Shown in pieces: positions 1 through 8,570 of a stretch of DNA of 64,000 nucleotides (its first letter is position 1; each line of letters begins with the position of its first letter). Made by a program: the position numbers and the translations under genes. The notes beneath the pieces were generated by a model. The model ran no database searches, had not been told where the DNA came from, and worked only from the letters and a program-made list of their open reading frames with translations. This DNA is from Streptomyces sp. Z26 (GTDB lineage Bacteria; Actinomycetota; Actinomycetes; Streptomycetales; Streptomycetaceae), in NCBI RefSeq assembly GCF_003665095.1, contig NZ_RCHV01000002.1, positions 5,274,501-5,338,500 of the forward strand, written 5' to 3'.

Positions 1-977
1 AGGACGAGGACGCCGTACGCAAGCAGGCCCTGGCCGCGATGGAGAACGTCCTCGCGGTCGCCGACCGCATCGTGCAGGCCAGCGAGTACGACGTGATCTG
101 GTACGAGCGGCACGACCGCTTCGGGGCCTCGGTGCGGGTCGCGCCGCTGAACGTCTCGGGGCTGCTGCGGGAGAAGCTGTTCACGGAGCGGTCCGTGGTG
201 CTGACGTCGGCGACGCTGAAGCTCGGCGGGGACTTCAACGGGGTCGGCGCGTCCCTCGGCCTGGCCCCCGAGGGGCAGGGCGACGAGGACCAGCCGCAGT
301 GGAAGGGCCTCGACGCGGGCTCCCCGTTCGACTACCGCAAGCAGGCCATCCTCTACGTGGCGAAGCACCTCGCGCAGCCCGGCCGCGACACCGCCCGTAC
401 GGACATGCTGGACGAGCTGTCCGAGCTGGTGGAGGCGGCGGGCGGCCGTACGCTCGGGCTGTTCTCCTCGATGCGGGCCGCGCAGGCGGCGGCAGAGGAG
501 CTGCGCGGGCGGCTGGACACACCGATCCTGCTCCAGGGCGAGGAGACGCTGGGCGAGCTGATCCGGCGCTTCGCGGACGACCCCGGGACGTGCCTGTTCG
601 GCACGCTGTCCCTGTGGCAGGGGGTCGATGTGCCGGGCAGCAGCTGCCAGTTGGTGGTGATGGACCGGATTCCGTTCCCGCGTCCGGACGATCCGCTGAT
701 GAGTGCCCGTCAGAAGGCCGTCGAGGACGCCGGGGGGAACGGCTTCATGGCGGTGGCCGCGTCGCACGCGGCGCTGTTGATGGCGCAGGGCGCCGGTCGG
801 CTCGTCAGGGCGACGGGGGACCGGGGGGTCGTCGCGGTGCTGGACCCACGGCTGGAACGGGCGCGGTACGGCGGCTTCCTGCGCTCCTCGATGCCCGACT
901 TCTGGTACACGACGGACCGGAACCAGGTGCGCCGTTCACTGGCCGCCATCGACGCGGCGGCCAAGCAGGCGGAGTAG
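1..977 (+). CDS. dinG: DinG-type ATP-dependent DNA helicase, 3' part
   Basis: This is the C-terminal part of an XPD/DinG superfamily 2 helicase. The frame is open from the first base, so the gene begins outside the window. The order of motifs is that of DinG helicase domain 2: a LTSATL motif, a FSSMRAAQ segment, the Q-G-V-D-V-P-G motif V, and the QGAGRLVR motif VI that carries the arginine finger. These proteins unwind DNA with 5'-3' polarity in repair. It converges on lexA, which fits a repair neighbourhood. The N-terminal Walker A and the iron-sulphur cysteines cannot be checked here. The stop is TAG at 975. Confidence 0.88.
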   Translation, partial: DEDAVRKQALAAMENVLAVADRIVQASEYDVIWYERHDRFGASVRVAPLNVSGLLREKLFTERSVVLTSATLKLGGDFNGVGASLGLAPEGQGDEDQPQWKGLDAGSPFDYRKQAILYVAKHLAQPGRDTARTDMLDELSELVEAAGGRTLGLFSSMRAAQAAAEELRGRLDTPILLQGEETLGELIRRFADDPGTCLFGTLSLWQGVDVPGSSCQLVVMDRIPFPRPDDPLMSARQKAVEDAGGNGFMAVAASHAALLMAQGAGRLVRATGDRGVVAVLDPRLERARYGGFLRSSMPDFWYTTDRNQVRRSLAAIDAAAKQAE

Positions 978-1078
978 CGGCGGTACGTACGGATACGGTG
1001 GCGGTGCGCGGCACCGCCCCGTGCGCCGTACGGGCGGGCGCGCCCCTGGAGCAACGGGCCCTCGTCACCCGGGACTTG

Positions 1079-1114
1079 CGGGCCCCGGAACCGGCGCAGG
1101 GGTTCCGGGGCCCG
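1079..1114. terminator. Bidirectional hairpin terminator between dinG and lexA
   Basis: A perfect 14-bp stem (arms 1079-1092 and 1101-1114, 8-nt loop) lies between the convergent dinG and lexA stops. There is no U tract, which is usual for high-GC actinomycete terminators. Confidence 0.75.
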
Positions 1115-1158
1115 GCTCTCGGGGACACCGTCCGGCCCGTCGTACGGCTGTGGCCGCG

Positions 1159-1953
1159 TCAGACGCGGCGCAGCACCGCCACGACCTTGCCGAGGATGGT
1201 CGCGTCGTCACCGGGGATCGGCTGGTACGACGCGTTGTGCGGGAGGAGCCACACGTGGCCGTCCTCGCGCTTGAAGCGCTTGACGGTCGCCTCACCGTCG
1301 AGCATCGCCGCGACGATGTCGCCGTTCTCCGCGACGGGCTGGCGCCTGACGGTCACCCAGTCGCCGTCGCAGATGGCCGCGTCGACCATGGAGTCGCCCA
1401 CGACCTTGAGCACGAACAGCTCGCCGTCACCGACGAGTTGACGCGGCAGCGGGAACACGTCCTCGACCGACTCCTCGGCGAGGATCGGGCCGCCCGCGGC
1501 GATCCGGCCGACCAGCGGCACGTACGACGCCGAGGGCTTGCCCGCGGTGTCGGCTGCGGCCTGGGTGCTCGGGGCGTCGGAGCCCCGCACCTCGTACGCC
1601 CGCGGGCGGTGCGGGTCGCGCCGGAGGAAGCCCTTCCGCTCCAGCGCCATCAACTGGTGGGCCACCGACGAGGTGCTGGACAGGCCGACGGCCTGGCCGA
1701 TCTCCCGCATCGACGGCGGGTATCCGCGCCGCTGGACGGAGTCGCGGATGACCTCGATGACCCGCCGCTGCCGGTCCGTCAGCCCGGAGCTGTCGGCCCG
1801 GATGCCGGGAGGTCGACCCGGCATCGCGCGGGCGGGTGGCGGTGCGTCACCCGCCGGTCCTGCGGGGGCGTCCGGGACCCGGTGTGCGGATTCCGGCGCC
1901 GGTGTAGAACGGTCCTGCGCGGTGATGACGGCGCCGTCTGCAGTGGTGGTCAC
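1159..1953 (-). CDS. lexA: LexA SOS repressor
   Basis: Transcriptional repressor of the SOS regulon, cleaved when RecA is activated. The 264-residue product has a disordered N-terminal extension of about 55 residues. A LexA winged-helix follows (about 58-120, with GYPPSMREIG and VAHQLMALERKG), then an S24 autoprotease domain. The cleavage site is Ala153-Gly154 in the IAAGG segment. The catalytic dyad is Ser188 (VGDSMVD) and Lys225 (EATVKRF). The GTG start has an AAAGGGG ribosome binding site six bases upstream. A LexA box at 2018-2031 implies autorepression. It is transcribed divergently from nrdR. Confidence 0.97.
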   Translation of the reverse strand: MTTTADGAVITAQDRSTPAPESAHRVPDAPAGPAGDAPPPARAMPGRPPGIRADSSGLTDRQRRVIEVIRDSVQRRGYPPSMREIGQAVGLSSTSSVAHQLMALERKGFLRRDPHRPRAYEVRGSDAPSTQAAADTAGKPSASYVPLVGRIAAGGPILAEESVEDVFPLPRQLVGDGELFVLKVVGDSMVDAAICDGDWVTVRRQPVAENGDIVAAMLDGEATVKRFKREDGHVWLLPHNASYQPIPGDDATILGKVVAVLRRV

Positions 1954-1971
1954 GTCAGCCCCTTTCGAGCG

Positions 1972-1992
1972 GTTGTCCCTAATGGGGACAAC
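1972..1992. repeat. Inverted repeat in the lexA leader
   Basis: Arms of 8 bp (GTTGTCCC at 1972-1979 and GGGACAAC at 1985-1992) flank a 5-nt centre. The repeat lies about 20-40 bp upstream of the lexA GTG, between the start codon and the SOS box. It could be an RNA stem in the lexA leader or a second protein site. No regulator can be named from sequence. Confidence 0.5.
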
Positions 1993-2017
1993 GGTAGTAG
2001 CTTTCGAAAGGTTGCGC

Positions 2018-2031
2018 CAAACACACGTTCG
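2018..2031 (-). promoter_or_regulatory. LexA (SOS) box of lexA
   Basis: On the lexA strand the sequence reads CGAACGTGTGTTTG. This matches the Gram-positive SOS box CGAAC-N4-GTTCG at every defined position except one, with GTTTG in the right half-site. Its position about 65-80 bp upstream of lexA fits autoregulation. Confidence 0.85.
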
Positions 2032-2054
2032 AGTGAAAATTTGCTATTCGTCTG

Positions 2055-2066
2055 ACGTGATCACGT
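2055..2066. repeat. 12-bp perfect palindrome in the lexA-nrdR intergenic region
   Basis: The sequence ACGTGATCACGT is a perfect palindrome just upstream of the SOS box, in the divergent lexA/nrdR control region. It may be a binding site of an unidentified dimeric regulator. No further evidence is visible. Confidence 0.35.
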
Positions 2067-2342
2067 GAATCGGTGTAGAGAGTGCCTTCGACCTCCCTAC
2101 GGACCGTCACCGACGCGCCCCCGTGTCGACTCCGCCGGGCTCCGCGCCACCGTCGCCCCCGCGCCCTGGCCCGCTCCTCTGTTCGGCCCGCGCCGCGCGC
2201 CCGGACCCCTCCCCGTTCCCGGCCGTCGCGTCCGCGCCGGGGTCCGCGTCCACCCCCTCCACGCGTGCCCCGGCGGGGGTGCCGCGAGGTCGCTCGCGTA
2301 CGCTCTGCGGTCGGTGCCGGCTGCGACACGCGCGAAGGGTGT
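2067..2342. other. Non-coding stretch between lexA and the nrdR promoter
   Basis: About 275 bases of very C-rich sequence. Open frames here are low-complexity Pro/Arg/Ala shadows without a ribosome binding site. I see no gene or regulatory motif beyond the elements listed on either side. Confidence 0.5.
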
Positions 2343-2354
2343 TTGATTACCCCG

Positions 2355-2402
2355 CCACCAGATCTAGTGGGTAGCCTGTCGCGAGCCACCTACAAGTTGT
2401 GG
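2355..2402. promoter_or_regulatory. Tandem NrdR boxes upstream of nrdRJ
   Basis: Two imperfect palindromes, CCACCAGATCTAGTGG (2355-2370) and CACCTACAAGTTGTGG (2387-2402), lie 32 bp apart. That is about three helical turns, the geometry known for paired NrdR boxes that control ribonucleotide reductase operons. A possible promoter (TTGATT at 2343, TAGTGG at 2365, 16-bp spacer) would be overlapped by the first box, so NrdR binding would block it. The exact -10/-35 is less certain than the boxes. Confidence 0.82.
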
Positions 2403-2526
2403 TCCCCGCGGTCTCGTGAACGCCGGATTGGACTATGCTGGTGGCAACCCCGAGGGGGGTCCGCAAGGGCCGCCCGAGCGGGCTGGTCAGTCATGCACGG
2501 CGAGCTTTCAAGGAGAGTGGGGAACG

Positions 2527-3042
2527 GTGCACTGCCCCTTCTGCCGGCACTCCGACAGCCGCGTCGTGGACAGCCGTACGACCGACGACGGCACCGCGAT
2601 CCGGCGCCGCCGCCAGTGCCCCGACTGCTCCCGGCGCTTCACCACGGTCGAGAACGCGTCGCTCATGGTGATCAAGCGCAGCGGTGTCACCGAGCCGTTC
2701 AGCCGCGACAAGGTGATCGCGGGAGTGCGCAAGGCGTGTCAGGGGCGGCCGGTCACCGAGGACGCCCTCGCGCTGCTCGGTCAGCGGGTCGAGGAGGCGG
2801 TGCGCAGCACCGGCAGCGCGGAGCTGTCCACGCATGACGTGGGCCTCGCCATACTCGGTCCGCTCCAGGACCTCGATCTTGTCGCGTACCTGCGATTCGC
2901 GTCCGTCTACCGGGCGTTCGAGTCGATGGAGGACTTCGAGGCGGCCATCGCGGAGCTCCGCGCCGTGCAGCCCTCCTCGGGAACGGGCGGAGCCGACGGG
3001 GACGACGACGTTCCCGCCCCCGCGGCGCGGGCCGCCGGCTGA
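2527..3042 (+). CDS. nrdR: Transcriptional repressor NrdR
   Basis: Nucleotide-sensing repressor of ribonucleotide reductase genes. The 171-residue product has an N-terminal zinc ribbon (Cys3, Cys6, Cys31, Cys34) followed by an ATP-cone (about 46-136, starting MVIKRSG) that binds (d)ATP. The chosen GTG gives the invariant start M-H-C-P-F-C and follows the ribosome binding site AAGGAG. A longer upstream frame lacks family similarity. The acidic/Ala tail after residue 150 is variable. It sits 144 bp upstream of nrdJ, its target, behind two NrdR boxes, so the operon is probably autoregulated. Confidence 0.96.
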   Translation: MHCPFCRHSDSRVVDSRTTDDGTAIRRRRQCPDCSRRFTTVENASLMVIKRSGVTEPFSRDKVIAGVRKACQGRPVTEDALALLGQRVEEAVRSTGSAELSTHDVGLAILGPLQDLDLVAYLRFASVYRAFESMEDFEAAIAELRAVQPSSGTGGADGDDDVPAPAARAAG

Positions 3043-3186
3043 GCGGTCCACCGCGAGTCGGCCCGGGCGTCACGGCTCCACCGCACCACGACGGCACGGC
3101 GGTAACGGTGCCGCGTCATGAACAGACACCGTGTTCCGGGAAGTTTCGGGGCACATCGGGGCGTTATGCCCGTACAGGGAGGCGGA

Positions 3187-6066
3187 ATGACAGAGACGAC
3201 GAGCGGTCCGGCGCGCGGCTCCCGCGCGAAGGGCGGCAAGGCGGGCAAGGGACTGCGCATCGAGCGCGTCCACACCACTCCCGGCGTGCATCCGTACGAC
3301 GAGGTGAAGTGGGAGCGCCGGGACGTCGTCATGACCAACTGGCGCGACGGCTCGGTCAACTTCGAGCAGCGTGGCGTCGAGTTCCCCGACTTCTGGTCGG
3401 TGAACGCGGTCAACATCGTCACCAGCAAGTACTTCCGCGGTGCGGTCGGCACGCCGCAGCGGGAGGAGAGCCTGAGGCAGCTCATCGACCGCGTGGTCAC
3501 GAGCTATCGGGCGGCGGGTGAGCAGAATGGTTACTTCGCTTCCCCCGAGGACGCCGAGATCTTCGAGCACGAGCTGGCGTACGCCGTGCTGCACCAGGTC
3601 TTCGCGTTCAACTCCCCGGTCTGGTTCAACGTCGGGACGAAGCAGCCGCAGCAGGTCAGCGCCTGTTTCATCCTGTCCGTGGACGACTCGATGGAGTCGA
3701 TCCTGGACTGGTACAAGGAGGAGGGGATGATCTTCAAGGGCGGCTCCGGCGCCGGCCTGAACCTCTCCCGTATCCGCTCCTCCAAGGAGCTGCTCTCCTC
3801 CGGCGGCAACGCCTCCGGGCCCGTCTCCTTCATGCGCGGCGCGGACGCCTCCGCCGGGACGATCAAGTCGGGCGGCGCCACCCGGCGCGCGGCCAAGATG
3901 GTCGTGCTCGACGTGGACCACCCCGACGTCGAGGCGTTCATCGAGACGAAGGTCAAGGAGGAGGAGAAGGTCCGCGCGCTCCGCGACGCGGGCTTCGACA
4001 TGGACCTGGGCGGCGACGACATCACGTCCGTCCAGTACCAGAACGCGAACAACTCGGTGCGCGTCACCGACGAGTTCATGAAGGCGGCCCAGGCCGGAGC
4101 GCAGTTCCCGCTGCGCGCCCGGATGACCGGTGAGATCGTCGAGAAGGTCGACGCCAAGGCGCTGCTGCGCAAGATGGCGGAGGCGGCACACGCCTGCGCC
4201 GACCCCGGCATCCAGTACGACGACATCATCAACCACTGGCACACCTCGCCGGAGTCGGGCCGCATCAGCGCGTCCAACCCGTGCAGCGAGTACATGCACC
4301 TGGACAACTCGTCCTGCAACCTCGCCTCGCTCAACCTGATGAAGTTCCTCCGGGACGACGACGAGGGCAACCAGACCTTCGAGGCCGAGCGCTTCGCCAA
4401 GGTCGTCGAACTCGTCATCACCGCGATGGACATCTCCATCTGCTTCGCCGACTTCCCCACCGAGAAGATCGGCGAGACCACCCGCGCGTTCCGTCAGCTG
4501 GGCATCGGCTACGCCAACCTCGGCGCCCTGCTGATGGCCACCGGCCACGCGTACGACAGCGACGGCGGCCGCGCCCTCGCCGGCGCCATCACCTCGCTGA
4601 TGACCGGCACCTCGTACCGCCGCTCCGCCGAACTCGCCTCCGTCGTCGGCCCGTACGAGGGCTACGCCCGCAACGCCGAGGCGCACCAGCGCGTCATGCG
4701 GCAGCACGCGGACGCCAACGAGGCGGCCACGCGTACGGACGACCTCGACACCCCGGTGTGGGCCGCGGCCACCGCCGCGTGGCGGGACGTGGTGCAGCTG
4801 GGCAAGAAGCACGGCTACCGCAACGCGCAGGCGTCCGTCCTCGCGCCCACCGGCACCATCGGCCTGATGATGGACTGTGACACCACCGGCGTCGAACCGG
4901 ACCTGGCCCTGGTCAAGTTCAAGAAGCTCGTCGGCGGCGGCTCCATGCAGATCGTGAACAACACGGTCCCCAAGGCGCTCAAGCGCCTCGGCTACCAGCC
5001 CGAGCAGGTCGAGGCGATCGTCGAGCACATCGCGGAGCACGGCAACGTCGTGGACGCGCCCGGCCTCAAGCCCGCGCACTACGAGGTGTTCGACTGCGCC
5101 ATGGGCGAGCGCTCCATCTCGCCGATGGGGCACGTGCGGATGATGGCCGCGGCGCAGCCGTTCCTCTCCGGCGCGATCTCCAAGACGGTGAACATGCCGT
5201 CCACGAGCACCGTCGAGGACGTCGAGGAGATCTACGTCCAGGGCTGGAAGCTCGGCACGAAGGCGCTCGCCGTCTACGTCGAGAACTCCAAGGTCGGCCA
5301 GCCGCTCTCCGCGAAGCGCAAGGAGCCGGAGAAGGCCGCCGAGCCGCAGCCCGAGAAGGTCGTCGAGTACCGCCCCGTGCGGAACCGGCTGCCCAAGGGC
5401 CGCCCCGGCATCACCACCTCCTTCACGGTGGGCGGCGCCGAGGGCTACATGACGGCCAACTCGTACCCGGACGACGGTCTCGGTGAGGTCTTCCTCAAGA
5501 TGTCCAAGCAGGGTTCCACCCTGGCGGGCATGATGGACGCCTTCTCGATCGCCGTCTCGGTGGGCCTCCAGTACGGCGTGCCGCTGGAGACGTACGTCTC
5601 GAAGTTCACGAACATGCGCTTCGAACCGGCAGGGATGACGGACGACCAGGACGTGCGCATGGCGCAGTCGATCGTCGACTACATCTTCCGGCGGCTGGCG
5701 CTGGACTTCCTGCCGTTCGAGACCCGTTCCGCGCTCGGCATCCACTCCGCCGAGGAACGGCAGCGGCATCTGGAGACCGGCTCGTACGAGTCCGGGTCCG
5801 AGGAGATGGACGTCGAGGGCCTGGCCCAGTCCGCGCCGCGGCAGGGCACCGACCCGCAGGGCGGTGCGGTGTCCACCGGGTCGCCCACGGCGCCGCAGGC
5901 GGCCGCTCCGGCACCGGCGCAGGCGCACAACTCGACGGAACTGGTCGAGATGCAGCTGGGGTTGAACGCCGACGCGCCGCTCTGCTTCTCCTGCGGCACG
6001 AAGATGCGCCGCGCGGGCAGCTGCTACCTCTGCGAGGGCTGCGGTTCGACGAGCGGTTGCAGCTGA
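3187..6066 (+). CDS. nrdJ: Class II (adenosylcobalamin-dependent) ribonucleotide reductase
   Basis: Reduces ribonucleotides to deoxyribonucleotides using coenzyme B12, independently of oxygen. The 959-residue product carries the NPCSE radical-site loop. Cys366 is the likely thiyl radical residue, with Cys160 and Cys377 as the probable redox pair. A Cys-rich C-terminus (LCFSCG, CYLC, EGCG) likely binds zinc and re-reduces the active site. The ATG at 3187 follows GGGAGG. An in-frame ATG at 3118 would add 23 unconserved residues. It is co-transcribed with nrdR. No cobalamin riboswitch is visible upstream. Confidence 0.97.
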   Translation: MTETTSGPARGSRAKGGKAGKGLRIERVHTTPGVHPYDEVKWERRDVVMTNWRDGSVNFEQRGVEFPDFWSVNAVNIVTSKYFRGAVGTPQREESLRQLIDRVVTSYRAAGEQNGYFASPEDAEIFEHELAYAVLHQVFAFNSPVWFNVGTKQPQQVSACFILSVDDSMESILDWYKEEGMIFKGGSGAGLNLSRIRSSKELLSSGGNASGPVSFMRGADASAGTIKSGGATRRAAKMVVLDVDHPDVEAFIETKVKEEEKVRALRDAGFDMDLGGDDITSVQYQNANNSVRVTDEFMKAAQAGAQFPLRARMTGEIVEKVDAKALLRKMAEAAHACADPGIQYDDIINHWHTSPESGRISASNPCSEYMHLDNSSCNLASLNLMKFLRDDDEGNQTFEAERFAKVVELVITAMDISICFADFPTEKIGETTRAFRQLGIGYANLGALLMATGHAYDSDGGRALAGAITSLMTGTSYRRSAELASVVGPYEGYARNAEAHQRVMRQHADANEAATRTDDLDTPVWAAATAAWRDVVQLGKKHGYRNAQASVLAPTGTIGLMMDCDTTGVEPDLALVKFKKLVGGGSMQIVNNTVPKALKRLGYQPEQVEAIVEHIAEHGNVVDAPGLKPAHYEVFDCAMGERSISPMGHVRMMAAAQPFLSGAISKTVNMPSTSTVEDVEEIYVQGWKLGTKALAVYVENSKVGQPLSAKRKEPEKAAEPQPEKVVEYRPVRNRLPKGRPGITTSFTVGGAEGYMTANSYPDDGLGEVFLKMSKQGSTLAGMMDAFSIAVSVGLQYGVPLETYVSKFTNMRFEPAGMTDDQDVRMAQSIVDYIFRRLALDFLPFETRSALGIHSAEERQRHLETGSYESGSEEMDVEGLAQSAPRQGTDPQGGAVSTGSPTAPQAAAPAPAQAHNSTELVEMQLGLNADAPLCFSCGTKMRRAGSCYLCEGCGSTSGCS

Positions 6067-6080
6067 GCGACACCCCGTCG

Positions 6081-6121
6081 CGGGTGGGGGAGCCTCCTCT
6101 GAGGAGCAGGCTCCCCGCCCG
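6081..6121. terminator. Terminator between nrdJ and the terD-like gene
   Basis: A hairpin pairs GGGGAGCCT with AGGCTCCCC and extends into flanking G/C bases with one bulge. It lies between the convergent nrdJ and terD-like stops. Confidence 0.7.
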
Positions 6122-6147
6122 CGCCGCGGGGCCCGGACGCCGCCGGG

Positions 6148-6678
6148 TCAGGCGCGGCGGCGTCCCATGACGCGGGCGAACTCCGCCGGGTCCACGTCGA
6201 AGCCGTGCACGAAGTCGCTGAACGACCACTCCGAGGTGCCCTCGCGCGTGAACTCCGCGACTGTCGCCGCCGTGGCCCCCGAGACCACGGCGAAGTCGTT
6301 CGCGGCCAGCTCCTGGTACCCCTCCTTGATGCGCACCTCGGTGTCCGCGACCTCGCCGAACGTCACGCGGGCCTCCGACTGCTGTATGGCCACCCCGACG
6401 ACCACGCGCCCGTAGGAGTCGGCCAGCCGCTCCAGCTCCAGGGTCATCACCTCGTCGACGCCGAAGCCCTGGCCGGTCTTGCTGTCGCGGTTGAGGGTGA
6501 TCGTGCCGTCCGGGGAACGGCTGTCGAAGTGCACCAGGTAGACGGGCTCGCCGTACGGGTCGTCGGCCGCGTACGTCGCGGCGACGATGTCCAGGTCATG
6601 GTCGGGCGCTCCCAGGGGACTCGGCTGCCACTTGAGCGTCACCTCGACCTTTCCGATGCCCTTGTTGAGACTGCTCAC
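6148..6678 (-). CDS. TerD-family protein
   Basis: A 176-residue cytoplasmic TerD-like (tellurium resistance/stress family) protein. The family binds calcium through acidic loops. Here the DHDLDIVA segment, NRDSKTGQGFGVDE and DFVHGFDVDP provide such acidic runs. The start is GTG at 6678 with GGGAAG upstream. A frame continuing upstream is not supported. No other ter genes (terB, terC, terZ) are beside it, so membership in a classical ter operon is unlikely and its substrate is unknown. The mRNA leader may carry the nested hairpin at 6783-6838. Confidence 0.75.
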   Translation of the reverse strand: MSSLNKGIGKVEVTLKWQPSPLGAPDHDLDIVAATYAADDPYGEPVYLVHFDSRSPDGTITLNRDSKTGQGFGVDEVMTLELERLADSYGRVVVGVAIQQSEARVTFGEVADTEVRIKEGYQELAANDFAVVSGATAATVAEFTREGTSEWSFSDFVHGFDVDPAEFARVMGRRRA

Positions 6679-6782
6679 GACACTTCCCTTCCCTCGGATA
6701 CCGGGCGGCGCGGAGCGCGTACCCCTTCCCCCGTGTCGGCGGACCGGACGGGCGCGGTCGGGGCACCGCCGCGGACAGACCG

Positions 6783-6838
6783 CGGCCCCTGGTGGACACC
6801 TCTCGCCACGAGAAGGTGTCCGCAACTTCCAGGGGCCG
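6783..6838. repeat. Compound nested hairpin upstream of terD-like gene
   Basis: Three concentric inverted repeats: a 10-bp outer stem (6783-6792 with 6829-6838), a 7-bp middle stem (GGACACC with GGTGTCC), and a 5-bp inner stem (TCTCG with CGAGA) around a 3-nt loop. The intervening asymmetry is 1 nt on one side and 7 nt on the other. It lies about 105-160 nt before the terD-like start. It could be a 5' leader element, a small RNA or a remnant repeat. A possible minus-strand -10 (TAATTC, about 6846-6851) would put it at the very 5' end of that transcript. Confidence 0.65.
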
Positions 6839-7106
6839 TACGCGAATTACCCATGTTGCCACGTCACGCCGACATCGGGTGGGCCGTCGGGCGGGCACCG
6901 GGCCGTGCGGGCGGGGAGGTGGGGCGCGTCCTGCTGGCGGCCCGTCAGACGGCCCCGAGCGGTGAGCCTTTACGAGAATATTGCCTGCGGTGATCGGTGC
7001 GGTCGGGTGCGACCGCCGGGGTGGCCGGGGTCGATGTCACGTTTCGGGCGGCCCGACGGTCGGTCTTCGGGAAGGTCAGTCGTACGAGAACCCGGAGGCC
7101 GTATCC

Positions 7107-7951
7107 ATGAGCACGGGCAGCACCGAGGGCACCGGCAGGGCAGGCGGCGCCGAGCGCACCGGAGGGCCGGTCCTGGTGACCGGCGGGACGGGGACGCTCG
7201 GCCGCGAGGTGGTACGGCGGCTGCTGGCGCGGGACCGCGCCGTACGCGTCATGAGCCACTGGGCCCGTCCCGCGAGCGATCGCGAGCCGTACGAGTGGGC
7301 TTCCTGTGACCTCGTGAAGGGACACCGGGTGGAGGCGGCGGTCGTGGGGGCGGGGGCGATCGTGCACTGCGCGATCACGTTCACCGGGGACGACGGGGCG
7401 GTGACGCGTGGGCTGCTGCGGGCGGTGCGGGACTCGGGGCGGAGTGCCGGCACTTCGTACACGTCTCGATCGTGGGCGTCGACCGGGTACCCCTCGGCTA
7501 CTACCGGAAGAAGCTGGCCGCGGAGCGCGAGGTCGAGCGGTCGGGTCTGCCGTACACCGTGCTGCGCGCCACCCAGTTCCACTCCCTCGTCGCCCGGATG
7601 ACGACCGCCCAACGCTGGCTGCCCGCCGTGTGCGTCCCCTCCGGCGTCAGCTTCCAGCCGATCGACCCGGGGGAGGTGGCTGAACGGTTGGTGGACCTCG
7701 TCCAGGGCGCACCCCTCGGCCGCGCCGACGACCTGGCCGGGCCGCAGGTGCGTACGGCCGCGGATCTGGCGCGCGGCACCCTCGCCGCGCACGGGCTGCG
7801 CCGCCCGGTCGTGCCGTTGCGGCTGCCGGGCGCGGCCTTCCGCGACTATCGGGAAGGCGGGCATCTCGCGCCGGAACGGGCCGTCGGGCGGGTCACCTTC
7901 GAGGAGCACCTCGCTGCCACAACAGGTGCAGCCGGTCGTCCAGCACGGTGA
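7107..7951 (+). pseudogene. NmrA-like NAD(P)-binding protein gene with a frameshift
   Basis: The first part (ATG 7107, ribosome binding site CGGAGG) encodes an atypical short-chain dehydrogenase/NmrA Rossmann fold with the V-T-G-G-T-G-T-L-G nucleotide loop. Near 7437-7445 the frame is lost. The continuation HFVHVSIVG...YYRKKLAAEREVE, with the expected YxxxK, is found one base back in another frame and runs to the stop at 7949. A one-base loss in the GGGG run at 7437-7440 would explain this. Either the gene is inactive or the assembly has an indel. Such proteins act as oxidoreductases or redox sensors. The 3' end overlaps the convergent TetR gene by 59 bp. Confidence 0.72.
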
Positions 7952-8507
7952 GTGCCTCGGCGGACGAGAGATGGCCGAGCAGCAGGTGGGTCGTCAGGCC
8001 GTCCGCCAGGGCGAGGAGCGTACGGGCCTCGCCCTCGGCCTCGTCGGGGTCGAGGGCGGGGACGGCCTCGGCCACGAGGCGTACGAGCAGCGCGTGGAGG
8101 TGCGCGTAGTGCTCGCGGAGCGTGGCGGCCAGCGCGGGGGCGACGGCGGCTCTCGCGACGAACGCCAGCCAGACGCGGGCCTCCGCCCGGTGCGGCTCGC
8201 CGAGCAGCGCGACCTCGGTCAGGGCGTGGCCGAGGACGGTCCGCGCGGACTGCGCGGGTGACGCGCCGACGCGGACGTCGATACGGGCACTGACGCGGGC
8301 GCCGATCTGCTGGAGCGCGAAGACGAGCATCTCGTCCTTCGTGCGGAAGCAGCGCTGCACCGCGCCCATCGACACCTCGGCGCGCGCGGCGACATCGCGC
8401 AGGGTGACGCCCTCCAGGCCGCTCTCGTCCGCGAGTCGGAGTACGGCGTCCGCGACGTGGCGGCGTCGGCTGTCGTGGTCGATCTGGCGGGGCACGGGGC
8501 GGCTCAC
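7893..8507 (-). CDS. TetR-family transcriptional regulator
   Basis: A one-domain dimeric repressor of 204 residues (200 if the GTG at 8495 is used). The N-terminal helix-turn-helix spans about 15-60 (VTLRDVAARAEVSMGAVQRCFRTK) and the helical ligand-binding domain follows. The GTG at 8507 lies directly on GGAG, which is too close. The GTG at 8495 has GGAG 11 bases upstream and is the alternative. It is divergent from the amidase gene. Twin palindromes at 8518-8570 between the two starts are probably its operators, so it likely controls both itself and the amidase. The ligand is unknown. Confidence 0.85.
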   Translation of the reverse strand: MSRPVPRQIDHDSRRRHVADAVLRLADESGLEGVTLRDVAARAEVSMGAVQRCFRTKDEMLVFALQQIGARVSARIDVRVGASPAQSARTVLGHALTEVALLGEPHRAEARVWLAFVARAAVAPALAATLREHYAHLHALLVRLVAEAVPALDPDEAEGEARTLLALADGLTTHLLLGHLSSAEALTVLDDRLHLLWQRGAPRR

Positions 8508-8517
8508 TCCATTTTCC

Positions 8518-8570
8518 GATGCGCTTGTATCGGTTCGAGGTTACCCTTCCTGTTGTGATGCACTCGCATC
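8518..8570. promoter_or_regulatory. Twin operator candidates for the TetR/amidase divergon
   Basis: Two copies of a 14-bp palindrome-like word, GATGCGCTTGTATC (8518-8531) and GATGCACTCGCATC (8557-8570), are followed in each copy by GG. They are spaced 39 bp apart, close to the tetR start. The second copy has perfect 5-bp arms around a 4-bp centre. Two like sites in a divergent promoter region are typical of TetR autoregulation. Confidence 0.68.

Noticed and set aside
3070..5928. A 952-codon open frame antisense to nrdJ
   Set aside because: Composition-driven shadow of nrdJ without a ribosome binding site or recognisable domain.
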